Shown here piece after piece: positions 18,284 to 27,966 of a stretch of 54,205 nucleotides of DNA. A program made the position numbers and the translations under genes. The DNA is taken from the NCBI GenBank assembly GCA_018401675.1, contig JAGYKM010000007.1:1-54205 (forward strand). Reading direction: 5' to 3'. The stretch comes from Alphaproteobacteria bacterium. Lineage in GTDB: Bacteria; Pseudomonadota; Alphaproteobacteria; 16-39-46. Under the pieces are notes generated by a model, which was not told the DNA's origin, ran no database searches, and saw only the letters and a program-made list of their open reading frames with translations. How positions within the stretch are numbered: the first letter of the stretch is position 1; each line of letters opens with the position of its first letter.

Positions 18284-19098
18284 ATGTCCTCCTTCTGCCT
18301 GATTTTTACTGTAGGCCAACTCACCATCCTTTCCCTGAATCTTAGGTTTTTTCCGAGACTGCTATGGCTTCTATATTGGGGCTGGTCCTGTTATGGATGC
18401 GTTGGTCGTGTCTATTAAAATCCCAAGCTTTTTTCCGAAGGCTATTTGGTCGAAGGGGCTTTAATGCCGCTTTTGTTCCTCTTTTTCGAGCACCTTATCC
18501 GCTGAAGGCAAGACCGTGAAGCCATTACTCGAGCCGAAGAAATTATGTCCTTTCTTTTGTTCATCTCTTTTATCCCTCACTGTCCTTGTAGAAATATTTG
18601 CCACTCTTTCGTGACCGCCATGGTTTACGGGATTTAAAGACACCCCAGAACGTCTGCTCACCATTCTTTACCCGGATTACCTTCCTTATCTCTTAGCCAT
18701 CTCCTTGACCGCTTTATATAGTGGCATTTTAAATTCTTGGATCGTTTTGCCGCTGCCGCTGCCTCTCCGGCAGCTGGAAATCTTTCCTCGTCGCCATCTT
18801 ACTATACGTCGGGGACATTCCTTCCAGGCTACTTGGTCGTTTTTCCATATTAGTATCAGGCTTTATCCAGCTCCTATGGGTTATTGTCCCCACCCACAGA
18901 TACGGGTTTCGGCTCCGTCTGTTAAGGCTCATGGACTCTACACCCAATGTGAAAAATTTCTCCAGCGTAAGATTCCAGGTTATTGGTCGGGCGTGGTCCA
19001 AATAAATTCTTTATTGGCACCCTTATCGCCTCATTTTTACCCCTGGGAAGTGTTTTCTTTACTTTGCTGATAGACTAACCAATTGCCCCTGAGTGTGA
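18284..19098 (+). pseudogene. murJ: shattered 5' half of murJ (mviN)
   Basis: Pieces of the lipid-II flippase MurJ can be recovered in different frames. GAGPVMDALVVSIKIPSFF is near 18380-18430, RRLF then GFNAAFVPLF near 18440-18490, and YLLAISLTALYSGILNS near 18690-18740, followed by further broken fragments. AGGAG at 18269-18273 precedes the likely ATG at 18284. Single-base shifts often sit at short homopolymers (GGGG, TTTTT), and there are also stops. The 3' half is one long open frame. Six or so lesions in 800 bases look like genuine pseudogene decay, although a stretch of bad sequence cannot be excluded. Confidence 0.8.
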
Positions 19099-19809
19099 TT
19101 GGAACAGCTATTAGCACAGCCCTCTTGCCCATCATGTCTCGCCAATTGCGACAGAAACAATTTAACTGGGGCCATTCATAATCAAAACCGTGCCCTAGAG
19201 TTTGGACTGCTCTTAGTTCTACCCGCCACGGTCAGTTTAATTTTAGGGGCCGAACCTTTTGTGCGAGTTTTGTTTGAGCATGGAGAATTCAGCTCAAATG
19301 ACACCCACCAAACGGCTTTAGCTTTGATGGGTTACGCTTGCGGCCTTCCTGCGTATATTTTGATCAAAATATTCAGCACCAGCTTTTTCGCCCGCCATGA
19401 CACCAGAACGCCTGTCTTCACTGCGGCCATCAGTGTGGCTACGGATATACTTTTTAGCCTTCTCCTATTAAGCTCTCTTCAACACGTAGGCATTGCTTTA
19501 GCAACGGCTATTGCATCCTGGCTTAATGCGTTTATTTTAGGATATTTACTCAGGAGAAAAGGTCTTTTAAAACTTGATGGAAGGCTTACACGGTTTTTAC
19601 CCAGGGTCTCTATAGCCACTATTTTAACCGGTGCCACGGTATATGGGGTCGTTATCTTCACCGATTGTCTCGTAGGAAGCCCCTTGATTCTTGAAAAGAT
19701 TCTAGGCCTCTGTCTTATTGTGGGAAGTGGACTTGCCATGTTCTTTTTTATTATCTTTATGACACGGGCTTTGTCTCTATCTGAGGTCTTTTTGAACGAA
19801 TCTTCATAA
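19099..19809 (+). CDS. murJ: MurJ C-terminal half (surviving open frame)
   Basis: 236 codons covering the C-terminal membrane segments of MurJ: EFGLLLVLPATVSLILGAEP, FVRVLFEHGEFSS, ALALMGYACGLPAYILIKIF and the R/H-rich FARHDTRTPVF. These match the family regions following the central cavity. The frame lacks the N-terminal ~270 residues present in a working flippase, including most of the substrate cavity, so it should not function alone. Its stop overlaps the convergent spoT stop by 6 bases. Confidence 0.8.
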   Translation: MEQLLAQPSCPSCLANCDRNNLTGAIHNQNRALEFGLLLVLPATVSLILGAEPFVRVLFEHGEFSSNDTHQTALALMGYACGLPAYILIKIFSTSFFARHDTRTPVFTAAISVATDILFSLLLLSSLQHVGIALATAIASWLNAFILGYLLRRKGLLKLDGRLTRFLPRVSIATILTGATVYGVVIFTDCLVGSPLILEKILGLCLIVGSGLAMFFFIIFMTRALSLSEVFLNESS

Positions 19810-21993
19810 GGCAACTTCTCCAGAATAGCTCCTCCATTCTCCCTCTTTGGCAATTTTAAGCTTTCTTATAGTATGAAGCAGCCCTTCTAGTTCTTGGATT
19901 GAGCTCACATCCAGAACAAGGCCATATGTTACCCATCCGTTTTCCCTTTGAACTTCTTTTAAATGCCTCAGAAGTATTTTTTCGTCAGCCACGCTCGCGA
20001 TAAGTTTCCCTAAGCTTTCTTTGCTACTCTTAATAGTAATACGAACGAGAACTTGGCTACCCCGTTCACAAGGCTCTAAGATTTCATCCCACTCAACAGG
20101 AAAAGCGGCTTTTTTAGAGGTGGAAGAATGACCCAATTGTGTACACGTTACTTTATGAATTTCTATAGTATGAGGCGTTCTGAGAACACCTGATATAGGC
20201 ACAAAGGGCTCAGGACGGCAACAAGGTCCTTGGATCAAGCGCCGCTCTTGAAAGAAAACTTGGCGAGAACTATAGGGTTTTTCTTCCCCTTTTATCACTA
20301 TTTTTGATGAGATTAGAGTTCCTTGGGTATTTTCAAAATTTTTTTCAGAAACCTCCGGCTTCCCCTCCTTTTCATGCAGACTTAATTTCTCTATCATCTC
20401 TTCTGGATTAATTTTCCCCATGCCTATAGCTTCAAAAAATGCTTTTTCCTTGGAAAAACCATACACTTTAAGCAATAAGTCGAGACTTTTTTTTCTTGCA
20501 AACCCGTGAATCGCCACTTTATCCTCAAAAAGAAACTCTCCCCGTTTAAGAACATTATCATGGGCGTATTTGCGAATATGCATACGTGCCTTCGCGGTCT
20601 TTGCAAATTCTTCCCAATAGAGGGGTGGAATATGGCCTGAGCGTGTAATAATTTTAACCTTATCTCCGTTCTCAAGTTTGGTCCATAAAGGTTGTTTTTT
20701 TCCATTAACCAAAGTCCTTACACATTCATCTCCCATGGCCGTATGAACCGCATAAGCAAAATCTATGCAAGTAGCCCCATGAGGTAGAGCAATAACCTCA
20801 CCCGTGGGCGTAAAGCAAAATACCTCGTTGGTATACATCTCCAATTTGGTCTGACTTAAAAACTCCTCAGGATCGGATGTGGCTTCTAATATTTTTAAAA
20901 TCCCTTTAATCCAAGGATAGTAGCGTTCACCGTCACCCCCTGGGGTATTGGTTTTTAAATATTGTTTATATTTCCAATGGGCAGCAAACCCTAATTCAGA
21001 AAGACTATCCATCTGTTGGGTTCGGATTTGAATTTCAATTTTATGATTTTCTGGCCCAATAACAGTGGTATGGAGAGAAGAGTACCCATTAGGTTTAGGT
21101 GTACTAATATAATCTTTAAACTTTCCCGGGATCACAGAAAATATACTATGGATAACTCCCAAGGCTTGATAACATTCCCCCACCGTATGCACAATCACTC
21201 TAAAAGCCATAAGATCAGTGAGTTGATCGAAGGATAAATTCTTATATTCCATTTTCTTCCAAATAGAATATACCGTCTTTTGCCGACCACTAATGACCAC
21301 GGAAAGGCCATTTTCTCGAAGCACAGACCCTAAGCGATCCTCGATACTTTTTATAAGGTCTATGGAGTTTTCTTTTAATTTTTGTAAACGTGCGTATAAT
21401 ACTTCATAAGTATCTGATTCTAAATATTTAAAAGATAAGTCAGCCAATTCTGTGGCGACCTCGTGCATACCTGTTCGTTCGGCAAGAGGCACATAAATTT
21501 CCATGGTTTCTTGCGCAATACGCTGTCGAGATTCAGGTGATTTTATGTGTCCAAGCGTCCTCATGTTATGAAGTCGATCCGCCAGTTTGACCAATAGCAC
21601 GCGGATATCTTTTGATACGGCAAGTACAAATTTTCTAAAGTTTTCAGCTTGAGCTTTACGTACTGACACTTCTTTCATTTTGGAAAGCTTGGTTACACCC
21701 TCCACCAAGAAGGATACCTCTTTCCCAAACAACGCCTTGAGCTGCTTGGCCGTAATATGTGTATCTTCCAAAACATCGTGCAACAATGCCGTAGCGATGG
21801 TGGCACTATCCACATTCCACTGGGCCAAAATCATAGCCACTTCTATAGGGTGCATAAAATAATCTTCCCCAGAAGCCCTTTTTTGGCCTCCGTGGGATTG
21901 AAGCCCAAATACATAGGCTCGATTTATCAGATCTTCATCAGCGTCTGGATCATAAGCTTTAATACGGTCTATAAGGTGTTGCTGAGAGATCAT
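19804..21993 (-). CDS. spoT: bifunctional (p)ppGpp synthetase/hydrolase (Rsh/SpoT)
   Basis: 729 residues, complete. The hydrolase HD domain has YFMHPIEVAMILAQ and ALLHDVLEDTHIT, followed by KLADRLHNMRTL. The synthetase domain has GRQKTVYSIWKKM, TDLMAFRVIV and KPNGYSSLHTTV. The FKDY before it is the basic type found in bifunctional enzymes and not the acidic type of RelA. A TGS domain (VFCFTPTGEVIALPHGATCIDFAYAV, in part) and a C-terminal ACT-like domain follow. It should both make and degrade the stringent alarmone. In related bacteria rpoZ is the next gene upstream; here two coiled-coil genes lie between them. Confidence 0.95.
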   Translation of the reverse strand: MISQQHLIDRIKAYDPDADEDLINRAYVFGLQSHGGQKRASGEDYFMHPIEVAMILAQWNVDSATIATALLHDVLEDTHITAKQLKALFGKEVSFLVEGVTKLSKMKEVSVRKAQAENFRKFVLAVSKDIRVLLVKLADRLHNMRTLGHIKSPESRQRIAQETMEIYVPLAERTGMHEVATELADLSFKYLESDTYEVLYARLQKLKENSIDLIKSIEDRLGSVLRENGLSVVISGRQKTVYSIWKKMEYKNLSFDQLTDLMAFRVIVHTVGECYQALGVIHSIFSVIPGKFKDYISTPKPNGYSSLHTTVIGPENHKIEIQIRTQQMDSLSELGFAAHWKYKQYLKTNTPGGDGERYYPWIKGILKILEATSDPEEFLSQTKLEMYTNEVFCFTPTGEVIALPHGATCIDFAYAVHTAMGDECVRTLVNGKKQPLWTKLENGDKVKIITRSGHIPPLYWEEFAKTAKARMHIRKYAHDNVLKRGEFLFEDKVAIHGFARKKSLDLLLKVYGFSKEKAFFEAIGMGKINPEEMIEKLSLHEKEGKPEVSEKNFENTQGTLISSKIVIKGEEKPYSSRQVFFQERRLIQGPCCRPEPFVPISGVLRTPHTIEIHKVTCTQLGHSSTSKKAAFPVEWDEILEPCERGSQVLVRITIKSSKESLGKLIASVADEKILLRHLKEVQRENGWVTYGLVLDVSSIQELEGLLHTIRKLKIAKEGEWRSYSGEVAL

Positions 21994-22266
21994 ACCCCCT
22001 GCCTCCCAATGCTCCTAGTTTTCAATCCCATAAACGTTATCTCCCTATATCAAAGCTAACTCATTGAGATAACCTATACAAGGGAAAGCACGAGGGATTT
22101 ATTATAATTTAACTCTAAGAAACAAATATATTATACCTTAGCGAAAGAACAATCTTCGGAGTAAGCACATCCATAGCTCCTCTATGAATTTGTATCTAAT
22201 GAGCCGCAAGGGTGCAATTGCCATTCAGTAGATTAAGTGAGGCACCAGGAAGCCGTCTTTTAAGAC

Positions 22267-22980
22267 TCAGTAATTAACCTTCGATTTTTCTATGTTTTCA
22301 TATTCCATTTCGTTGAGGCTCTGTACTGCAAGATCCTGTTCTATGTTCTTCTCTGCTACTTCTTTCGTCCATACTCTAGCTATTGCGGGAGCTATTTGGG
22401 CTTCCTGCTCATTAAATGTCTTGGGTGACACAGACTTGCCCTTTATTTTCCCTTGCTTTACGGCGATCTCTCGGTCGATGACCTTCCACCTCTCAGAAGC
22501 TTTTTTGGAACCAGGAATACTCTCCACCTCGTCATAGACTTTTTTTAGACTGTTTTCATTCTCTTCCAAAACCTTATTATACTTCTCGTTTTGCCCAGTG
22601 TTTTTAGCAATCTGAGCTTCATCTTCTTGCTCTTGCTGATCCACCTTGTATTGGATGTCAGACGGAGCCACCACCATGGCATCCACTGCCAACAACTCCT
22701 CCTGTGTTACCTTTAGTTCCACTGGAGTAAGAGCACGAGATTCTTCATCTTTTTTGGTAGATACAGGTTTCTTACTTGGCTTCACTTTTGCTCTAGAAAT
22801 CTCTTTTTTCTTTCCAACGGCTTTATCGGTTTTCAATCTCTTAGCTTTCGCTTCTGTGTGAGATTTTTCTGATACAGACCCTTTGTGCTCATGTTTGCCC
22901 TTTGCAGCAAATAGATCGTGAGCTGAGCTCAAGGACATCACTGACACCAGAACACTTATGGAAATTATTGCTTTGATCAT
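22267..22980 (-). CDS. secreted, charged coiled-coil protein of unknown function
   Basis: About 237 residues from the chosen start. An ATG at 23007 exists, but AAGGAGGG sits just before the ATG at 22980, and starting there gives a clean signal peptide (MIKAIISISVLVSVMSLSS, cleavage near LFA). The mature protein is highly charged: a Lys-rich part (about 20-70) and a Gln/Glu/Lys helix-rich part with probable coiled coil (about 80-237). I recognise no family. A paralogue with the same leader and upstream sequence follows next upstream (23116-23912) but is broken. The pair interrupts the usual rpoZ-spoT neighbourhood. Confidence 0.65.
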   Translation of the reverse strand: MIKAIISISVLVSVMSLSSAHDLFAAKGKHEHKGSVSEKSHTEAKAKRLKTDKAVGKKKEISRAKVKPSKKPVSTKKDEESRALTPVELKVTQEELLAVDAMVVAPSDIQYKVDQQEQEDEAQIAKNTGQNEKYNKVLEENENSLKKVYDEVESIPGSKKASERWKVIDREIAVKQGKIKGKSVSPKTFNEQEAQIAPAIARVWTKEVAEKNIEQDLAVQSLNEMEYENIEKSKVNY

Positions 22981-23065
22981 TGGACCCTCCTTATTTTTTT
23001 TCTTCATTTATTGGATAAGTATAACTCAAATTTTGAGTTCCCTACACAATAATATGACGGAGGGT
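22790..23065. repeat. direct repeat, copy A (leader plus upstream region)
   Basis: The start of the intact coiled-coil gene and about 80 bases upstream of it closely match 23720-24000: same signal peptide codons, same AAGGAGGG site, and the same stretch ACACAATAATATGACGGAG. The two copies indicate a tandem duplication of gene and promoter. Confidence 0.75.
23023..23039. promoter_or_regulatory. short palindrome in the shared promoter region
   Basis: AACTCAAA-T-TTTGAGTT is a perfect 8-base inverted repeat about 45 bases upstream of the 22980 start, next to a TATACT that could be a -10 box on the minus strand. In the second copy (about 23960) it is only partly kept. It may be an operator; no regulator is identified. 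Confidence 0.35.
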
Positions 23066-23115
23066 CAAACAGGGGCACTGGCCATTGCGATAGGACGCAG
23101 TTATGTTTTGGAGTT

Positions 23116-23912
23116 TTAGTCACCTTCTATTCTGTTCAAGGAATCGATCGATAAACCAAACCTAGCCAAGTCGTGATTCTCCATTGTGTCTATTGCTTGA
23201 TTCTCCTTTTTGTCTATACGGAATGCCACATCCCGAGGTAAATTTGAATTGTCAAAAGATTGATTGAGAGTAAATTTCTCGAATCTTGATCTAATTTTCC
23301 CAAAGTTAGTGAGTATATAAGCTAAAGAAGGATTATCCCGCTTCATCCTAGTGAATTTTTCTTGTGCGGATGTCTTGGCTCTTTTATACAAATCAACATA
23401 CTTATTATTCCCAGGATGTTCATCCATAAGCAATCTATCACGAGCTAATTAAAAGTCCGCTTCTGTTGCAAAATTATGGTGGTATGGGTCTACGCCCTTA
23501 ACAACTTCCAACGTCCGAATACCTGCTATTTCTGCAGGAATCATTGCTTTATTTTCTAAATAATTTTCTAAATAGATCTTTCTTATAGGCGCAGGGGTGT
23601 GGTATTTGTCCTCCATAGCTTGCAACTCCAGAACCTCCTGTGCTTCTGTTTCTCTAAGACTCGGCGCTTTATTTTCTTCAGCTTTTTTGACTGATCTAAG
23701 TTTCTCCCTTGGCTCCACTTTTGCTCTAGAAATCTCTTTTTTCTTTCCAACTGCTTTATCGGTTTTAAATCCCTTAGCTTTCGGTTCTGTATGAGATTTT
23801 TTGATATAAACTCTTTACGCTCATGTTTGCCCTTTGTAGCAAGTAGACCTTGAACTGAACTCAAGGAAACCACTGACACCAGAACACTTATGGAAATTAT
23901 TGCTTTGATCAT
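23116..23912 (-). pseudogene. broken paralogue of the secreted coiled-coil protein
   Basis: Begins with the same ribosome site and signal peptide as its neighbour (MIKAIISISVLVSVVSLSS). Soon after the leader a frameshift near 23810 is needed: the sister's AKRLKTDKAVGKKKEISRAK block reappears in the other frame. That frame then runs to an in-frame TAA at 23449-23451 and continues, still open and in the same frame, to 23116. One frameshift and one in-frame stop are enough to call it dead. The in-frame stop cannot come from an indel error. The C-terminal part (IRSRFEKFTLNQ, FRIDKKENQAIDT) has diverged from the intact copy. Confidence 0.75.
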
Positions 23913-24000
23913 TGGACCCTCCTTATTTCTTTTCTTCATTTATTGGATTAGTATAGCACAAATTTTGAGTCCATACACAATAATATGACGGAGAGCCAAA
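23720..24000. repeat. direct repeat, copy B
   Basis: Second copy of the leader and upstream segment described at 22790-23065, with scattered substitutions and small indels. It supports a tandem duplication followed by decay of this copy. Confidence 0.7.
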
Positions 24001-24168
24001 GAAGGACACTGGGCCTACCTAAATCTTTGAATAATTTTATAAGATCACTTAATACCTTCAAGTGGCTCGCAGAATAGATATAGTTGCCTTTAATCCTCTA
24101 AAGATTAAAGCAAACTTTCTGTTCGATCTTATAATGCTATATTATATATGAACTAGAAGTTCTTTTAA

Positions 24169-24536
24169 TTAACTATCTTTAACTTCGGTTTCGTCTTCAA
24201 ATATGTAAAGCTCTTCGCCGCTTTCGATCTCTTTCTCAGCGATCTCCACGAGTGAAATTCCTTTTGCTCTTCTGCTATGGCGATCCGTATTCTTTCGGCT
24301 TCTTCCGGTTCTGACATTTTTGCAGGACTTCACGATCTCTTTTCAAATCCACAATGGATACTTCTTTTTCCTCAGCCAATTCGCGTAAAGCAATTACAGG
24401 ATTTTTATCATTATCACGAGAGACTAATATAGCTGATCCCCCCTGAAATCTCCCGAGTGCGCTGAGCTGCAAGCAAGACGAGATCAAATCTATTGGGAAC
24501 CAAACGAATACAATCTTCTACGGTAATACGTGCCAT
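24169..24536 (-). pseudogene. rpoZ: rpoZ, RNA polymerase omega subunit, frameshifted
   Basis: From the ATG at 24536 it reads [20 protein letters not shown], then [13 protein letters not shown], a clear omega start. At a run of six G (24438-24443) the frame is lost; with five G it continues [20 protein letters not shown], the conserved omega core. Two further one-base shifts near 24330 and 24257 are needed to read on to an acidic tail ending EDETEVKDS at 24169. Omega is small and dispensable in some bacteria. The lesion at a homopolymer could be a sequence error or be rescued by slippage, but three shifts make decay likelier. Confidence 0.8.
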
Positions 24537-24698
24537 TTTATCCCTTGCTGTGTTAACTCAACTTAACGCATTTAAAAAGTGAAGGTCGTCTTAAGGGTAC
24601 TGTTTCTTGAGCGACTTCATCTTGACCGACTATAAAAATGAGCGCATAAAAAGGCAAGTGAAAAGTAAAGAAATCCTCGATCTTGGGAATGAATTAGC

Positions 24699-25688
24699 AT
24701 GATTTCATCCATAACCGCCCCTTTATTTCCTCAAGATGCTGTCGAAATAATCTTTCCTACGAAATCTCCTACCTCCCCCGACCACCTGGCTCTGTGCCTT
24801 AGGGTGTTGGAAAATCTCCCCCTGAGCATCATTTGTCATCCAGAACGAGCCTTTCATGAAGACAAATCCCCTTTCGGCTACTATGCCCATTGTCTGGAGG
24901 AACGGACCCGCGCTCTCATAGAAGCGATTAATGGCCCCGCAAAAGCCTTATGGGCTTTTACCGGGGGTTTTGGATGCGTAGAAATTGTTGAAAGACTTGA
25001 AGCTCTAAATTTTAAACCCTCCTCTTTTCCCAAAGTCCTCATTGGATATAGCGATATTACCCACCTTCATGCACTCTGGGCAAAATGGGGATGGCCTTCT
25101 CTACACGGTCCTAATCTTGGCAACACAGATGTTACCCGACCTCCAGAAACAACTATACCTATTAACATCAACGCCTCTTTACATGATACCTTGGCCTATC
25201 TTTTAGCCCCTGGGACCTCTTTGTCTTATACTCTTGAATGGCTTAACGTGGACAAATCCTTAATTCCCGCATCTCCATTATCGGCCCCTATTTATGGGGG
25301 AAATGCCACCTTGGTCAAAGAAATGGATAATACCTCCACGGCCCTTTGTTTGAAAAATAATTTTTTGTTTCTAGAAGAGTCCCCCGAATGCCCCAAACGG
25401 ATGAATCGGGTCTTTACCTCTTTGCTACGCACAGGCGCCTTTGATCAGCTCGCAGGACTTATTTTTGGATATATTCCCGATGATAACCTCCAGCCCCTTC
25501 CAGAGGTTTTTACTATATTTTTACGAGACCACCTCTCCCAAGCATCCTTTCCTATCCTTTTCAGTCCCGACTTTGGTCATGGATTAAAAAATGATCCGCT
25601 CCCCCTTGGCGTGACTGCAACGCTGTCTTTTAAAAAAGACCAGTGGCACCTAGACATTCCTAAGAATTTCGGGAACCCGTCTCTTTAA
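24699..25688 (+). CDS. ldcA: LD-carboxypeptidase (S66 family)
   Basis: 329 residues. This family trims the terminal D-alanine from murein tetrapeptides in the cytoplasm during wall recycling. The nucleophile Ser lies in LIGYSDITHLHALWAKWG, the Glu in NNFLFLEESPECP, and the His in FSPDFGHGLKNDPLPLG, giving the Ser-Glu-His triad. ALWAFTGGFGCVEIVERL replaces the more common AIRGGYG block but keeps its position. The frame is intact although glmU and murJ nearby are broken. It converges on tyrS, with 29 bases between the stops. Confidence 0.85.
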   Translation: MISSITAPLFPQDAVEIIFPTKSPTSPDHLALCLRVLENLPLSIICHPERAFHEDKSPFGYYAHCLEERTRALIEAINGPAKALWAFTGGFGCVEIVERLEALNFKPSSFPKVLIGYSDITHLHALWAKWGWPSLHGPNLGNTDVTRPPETTIPININASLHDTLAYLLAPGTSLSYTLEWLNVDKSLIPASPLSAPIYGGNATLVKEMDNTSTALCLKNNFLFLEESPECPKRMNRVFTSLLRTGAFDQLAGLIFGYIPDDNLQPLPEVFTIFLRDHLSQASFPILFSPDFGHGLKNDPLPLGVTATLSFKKDQWHLDIPKNFGNPSL

Positions 25689-25717
25689 AAAAGCCATACT
25701 CTTTTTTAAAGATTTCC

Positions 25718-26941
25718 TTAGAAAATCAATTTGTAAAAATGCCTCTTTCCGATTTTAAGCTCTATGGGGCCGGATAACTCATGGATCTTAAGCTCCGGGT
25801 CCATGATTTTGTTTCCTCCAATACTCACACTCCCCGCCAGGATTAGTTTCCGGGTAAACCCCCGGCTTTTATCGCCCAAAAGGCGTTCACTCACATCAAG
25901 CAACGAAAGTACCTCGCCTTCTTTACGTTCGAGAGCTGAAAGATTGGTTTCTATAAACTCTCTATCATACCAGTTTTTTGACTGTACGTTCTTATAGAAA
26001 GCCTGTTCAGCCCCTATGGCCTCGGCATCTGAGTGATACTGGCCCACAATGTCAAAAGCAATTTTCTTCTTTACGCCCATGGGATCAAGAGCAATGTCTT
26101 TGCTGAGTTTTAGCTTGTTCTCTTCATGAAAACGGGTGGTTAGAGTAAGATACTCTTCTATAAGAAGATCCGGGATGGACATAACTTTGGCGTACATGGT
26201 ATTGGGATCTTCAGTCAGTCCAATATAATTATTCAAAGACTTTCCCATTTTATGAACACCATCGGTACCTCTCAAAAGAGGCACGCACATCACTATTTGA
26301 GAGGGCAGTTCATGAATTTCTTGAAGGGTTTTGCCCATCATACAGTTAAATAATTGATCAGTCCCCCCCAATTCAACATCAGCTTTGATGGCCACTGAAT
26401 CTTGTCCTTGCAGCAAGGGATATAGAATCTCATGAAGGGCAATAGGCTGATGGTTCTTATATCGGTCTCCAAAATCATGACGTTGCATAACTTGCGCTAG
26501 GGTGACTTTTGATAATAAAGAAATCACATCCATCAAATTCATCGGAGTCAACCATTCGCTATTCTTACGAATGGTTATTTTTGTTAAATCTAAAATCTTC
26601 CCCAGTTGAGCTAAATAAGTTTGGGCGTTTTCCTCAACTTCTTCTTCTGAAAGAGGGGGTCGAGTTTTGTTTTTCCCAGACGGATCCCCAATACGTGCCG
26701 TAAAGTCTCCAATAATGACACATACGTCATGGCCCATGTCTTGGAATTCTTTTAACTTCCTTAATACCACAGCATGGCCCAAATGAAGATCTGGTGCTGT
26801 AGGATCGAACCCCAATTTAATGCATAACGGTTTCTTTTGATCGTGGGCTATGGCCAATTTCCGCTTCAACCCATCTTCAGGAACGACTTGCATCCCTTGG
26901 GATAGACTTCGTGCATTCTCTTCTATGTTTGTTTGTTTCAT
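25718..26941 (-). CDS. tyrS: tyrosyl-tRNA synthetase (TyrZ type)
   Basis: 407 residues. The class I signatures are DLHLGHAVVLRKL (HIGH equivalent HLGH) and HKMGKSLNNYI (KMSKS equivalent KMGKS). Variants of this form are typical of the TyrZ subgroup. The tyrosine pocket regions LGFDPTAP and KADVELGGTDQLFN are complete. A C-terminal S4 RNA-binding domain ends the protein (ILAGSVSIGGNKIMDPELKI). The frame is intact. It diverges from rlmB over about 230 bases. Confidence 0.95.
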   Translation of the reverse strand: MKQTNIEENARSLSQGMQVVPEDGLKRKLAIAHDQKKPLCIKLGFDPTAPDLHLGHAVVLRKLKEFQDMGHDVCVIIGDFTARIGDPSGKNKTRPPLSEEEVEENAQTYLAQLGKILDLTKITIRKNSEWLTPMNLMDVISLLSKVTLAQVMQRHDFGDRYKNHQPIALHEILYPLLQGQDSVAIKADVELGGTDQLFNCMMGKTLQEIHELPSQIVMCVPLLRGTDGVHKMGKSLNNYIGLTEDPNTMYAKVMSIPDLLIEEYLTLTTRFHEENKLKLSKDIALDPMGVKKKIAFDIVGQYHSDAEAIGAEQAFYKNVQSKNWYDREFIETNLSALERKEGEVLSLLDVSERLLGDKSRGFTRKLILAGSVSIGGNKIMDPELKIHELSGPIELKIGKRHFYKLIF

Positions 26942-27173
26942 GCGCCTTTTCCCATGGTAAGTTTCCCTTAGTATTTATCATACCCCTTTCTAGATTTCAT
27001 CCTTTTATTTGACAAGCTTCCTAAAAGGCATAGGTCCCACTATTGAATAAATGGAAATAAAAGTGATACACTCGCCCTAGTCATTAGACCTTGTCCCTTT
27101 CTTAGATTTCAAGTATCCTTATCATGAAAATTACCCCCCTCCCCCCTCCCGTCCGACCAAACAAGCTAGGCCT

Positions 27174-27959
27174 ATGGGGAAAAAAGAAACAAGCACTGCC
27201 CCTAGCCAAGCCCTTTGGATTTATGGCATTCATGCGTGCATCAAAGCGTTAAAGAACCCCCAAAGACGCATCTTGCGCTTGGTTTGCGTCGACTCTCATC
27301 AAGCACCAATAACCTCTCTCCTAGCTGAGAATCATATTGATCTTGACGCTCTTTCTCTCCAGATTGAGCCCATGAATATTTCTACCTTGACCTCTTTACT
27401 ACCTAAAGATGCCGTCCACCAAAAGATTGCCCTTTGTGCAAAAAAACTTCCCGTCCCCCCTCTTGAAACCTATTTAAAAAATCTCAACGGGCCTGGAACT
27501 TTTCTTTGTTTAGATCAAATAACCGACCCTCATAATGTGGGAGCCATTTTACGAAGCTGTGCGGCTTTTGACATTGATGGGATATGCCTTACGGAACGAC
27601 ACAGTCCTGAACTCACAGGGATATTGGCTAAAGCCGCCTCAGGAGCTTTAGAAAATCTTTCTTTGTTTATGATTAATAATCTTTCTCAAACCTTAGAGAC
27701 TTTTAAAAAACATGAATTCTGGTGTTTGGGCCTTGCCGAAGAAGGCACTCACCTTTTGGGAAACTACGATATTCCCGAACGGGTGGTTTTTATCTTGGGA
27801 AGTGAAGGCAAAGGGCTTCGCCCCTTAACGCGCAAAAATTGCGACATTCTCCTTAATATACCTACGTCGCCAGAGTTCCCAACCCTTAATGTATCGGTAG
27901 CGGCAGGCATTTGCTTATATGAAAACGCCCGTCATAAAACCAATACGCAGGAGACGTAA
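27174..27959 (+). CDS. rlmB: 23S rRNA (guanosine-2'-O)-methyltransferase RlmB (TrmH family)
   Basis: 261 residues of the SpoU/TrmH knot methyltransferases. An N-terminal substrate-binding domain (ALWIYGIHACIKALKNPQRR) is followed by the knot with its three motifs: LDQITDPHNVGAILRSC, VVFILGSEGKGLRPL, and IPTSPEFPTLNVSVAAGI. E. coli RlmB methylates G2251 of 23S rRNA. An ATG at 27124 is in another frame, so the start at 27174 is taken. The 3' end is 7 bases before the preferred plsY start, so they are likely co-transcribed. Confidence 0.9.
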   Translation: MGKKETSTAPSQALWIYGIHACIKALKNPQRRILRLVCVDSHQAPITSLLAENHIDLDALSLQIEPMNISTLTSLLPKDAVHQKIALCAKKLPVPPLETYLKNLNGPGTFLCLDQITDPHNVGAILRSCAAFDIDGICLTERHSPELTGILAKAASGALENLSLFMINNLSQTLETFKKHEFWCLGLAEEGTHLLGNYDIPERVVFILGSEGKGLRPLTRKNCDILLNIPTSPEFPTLNVSVAAGICLYENARHKTNTQET

Positions 27960-27966
27960 AACAATC

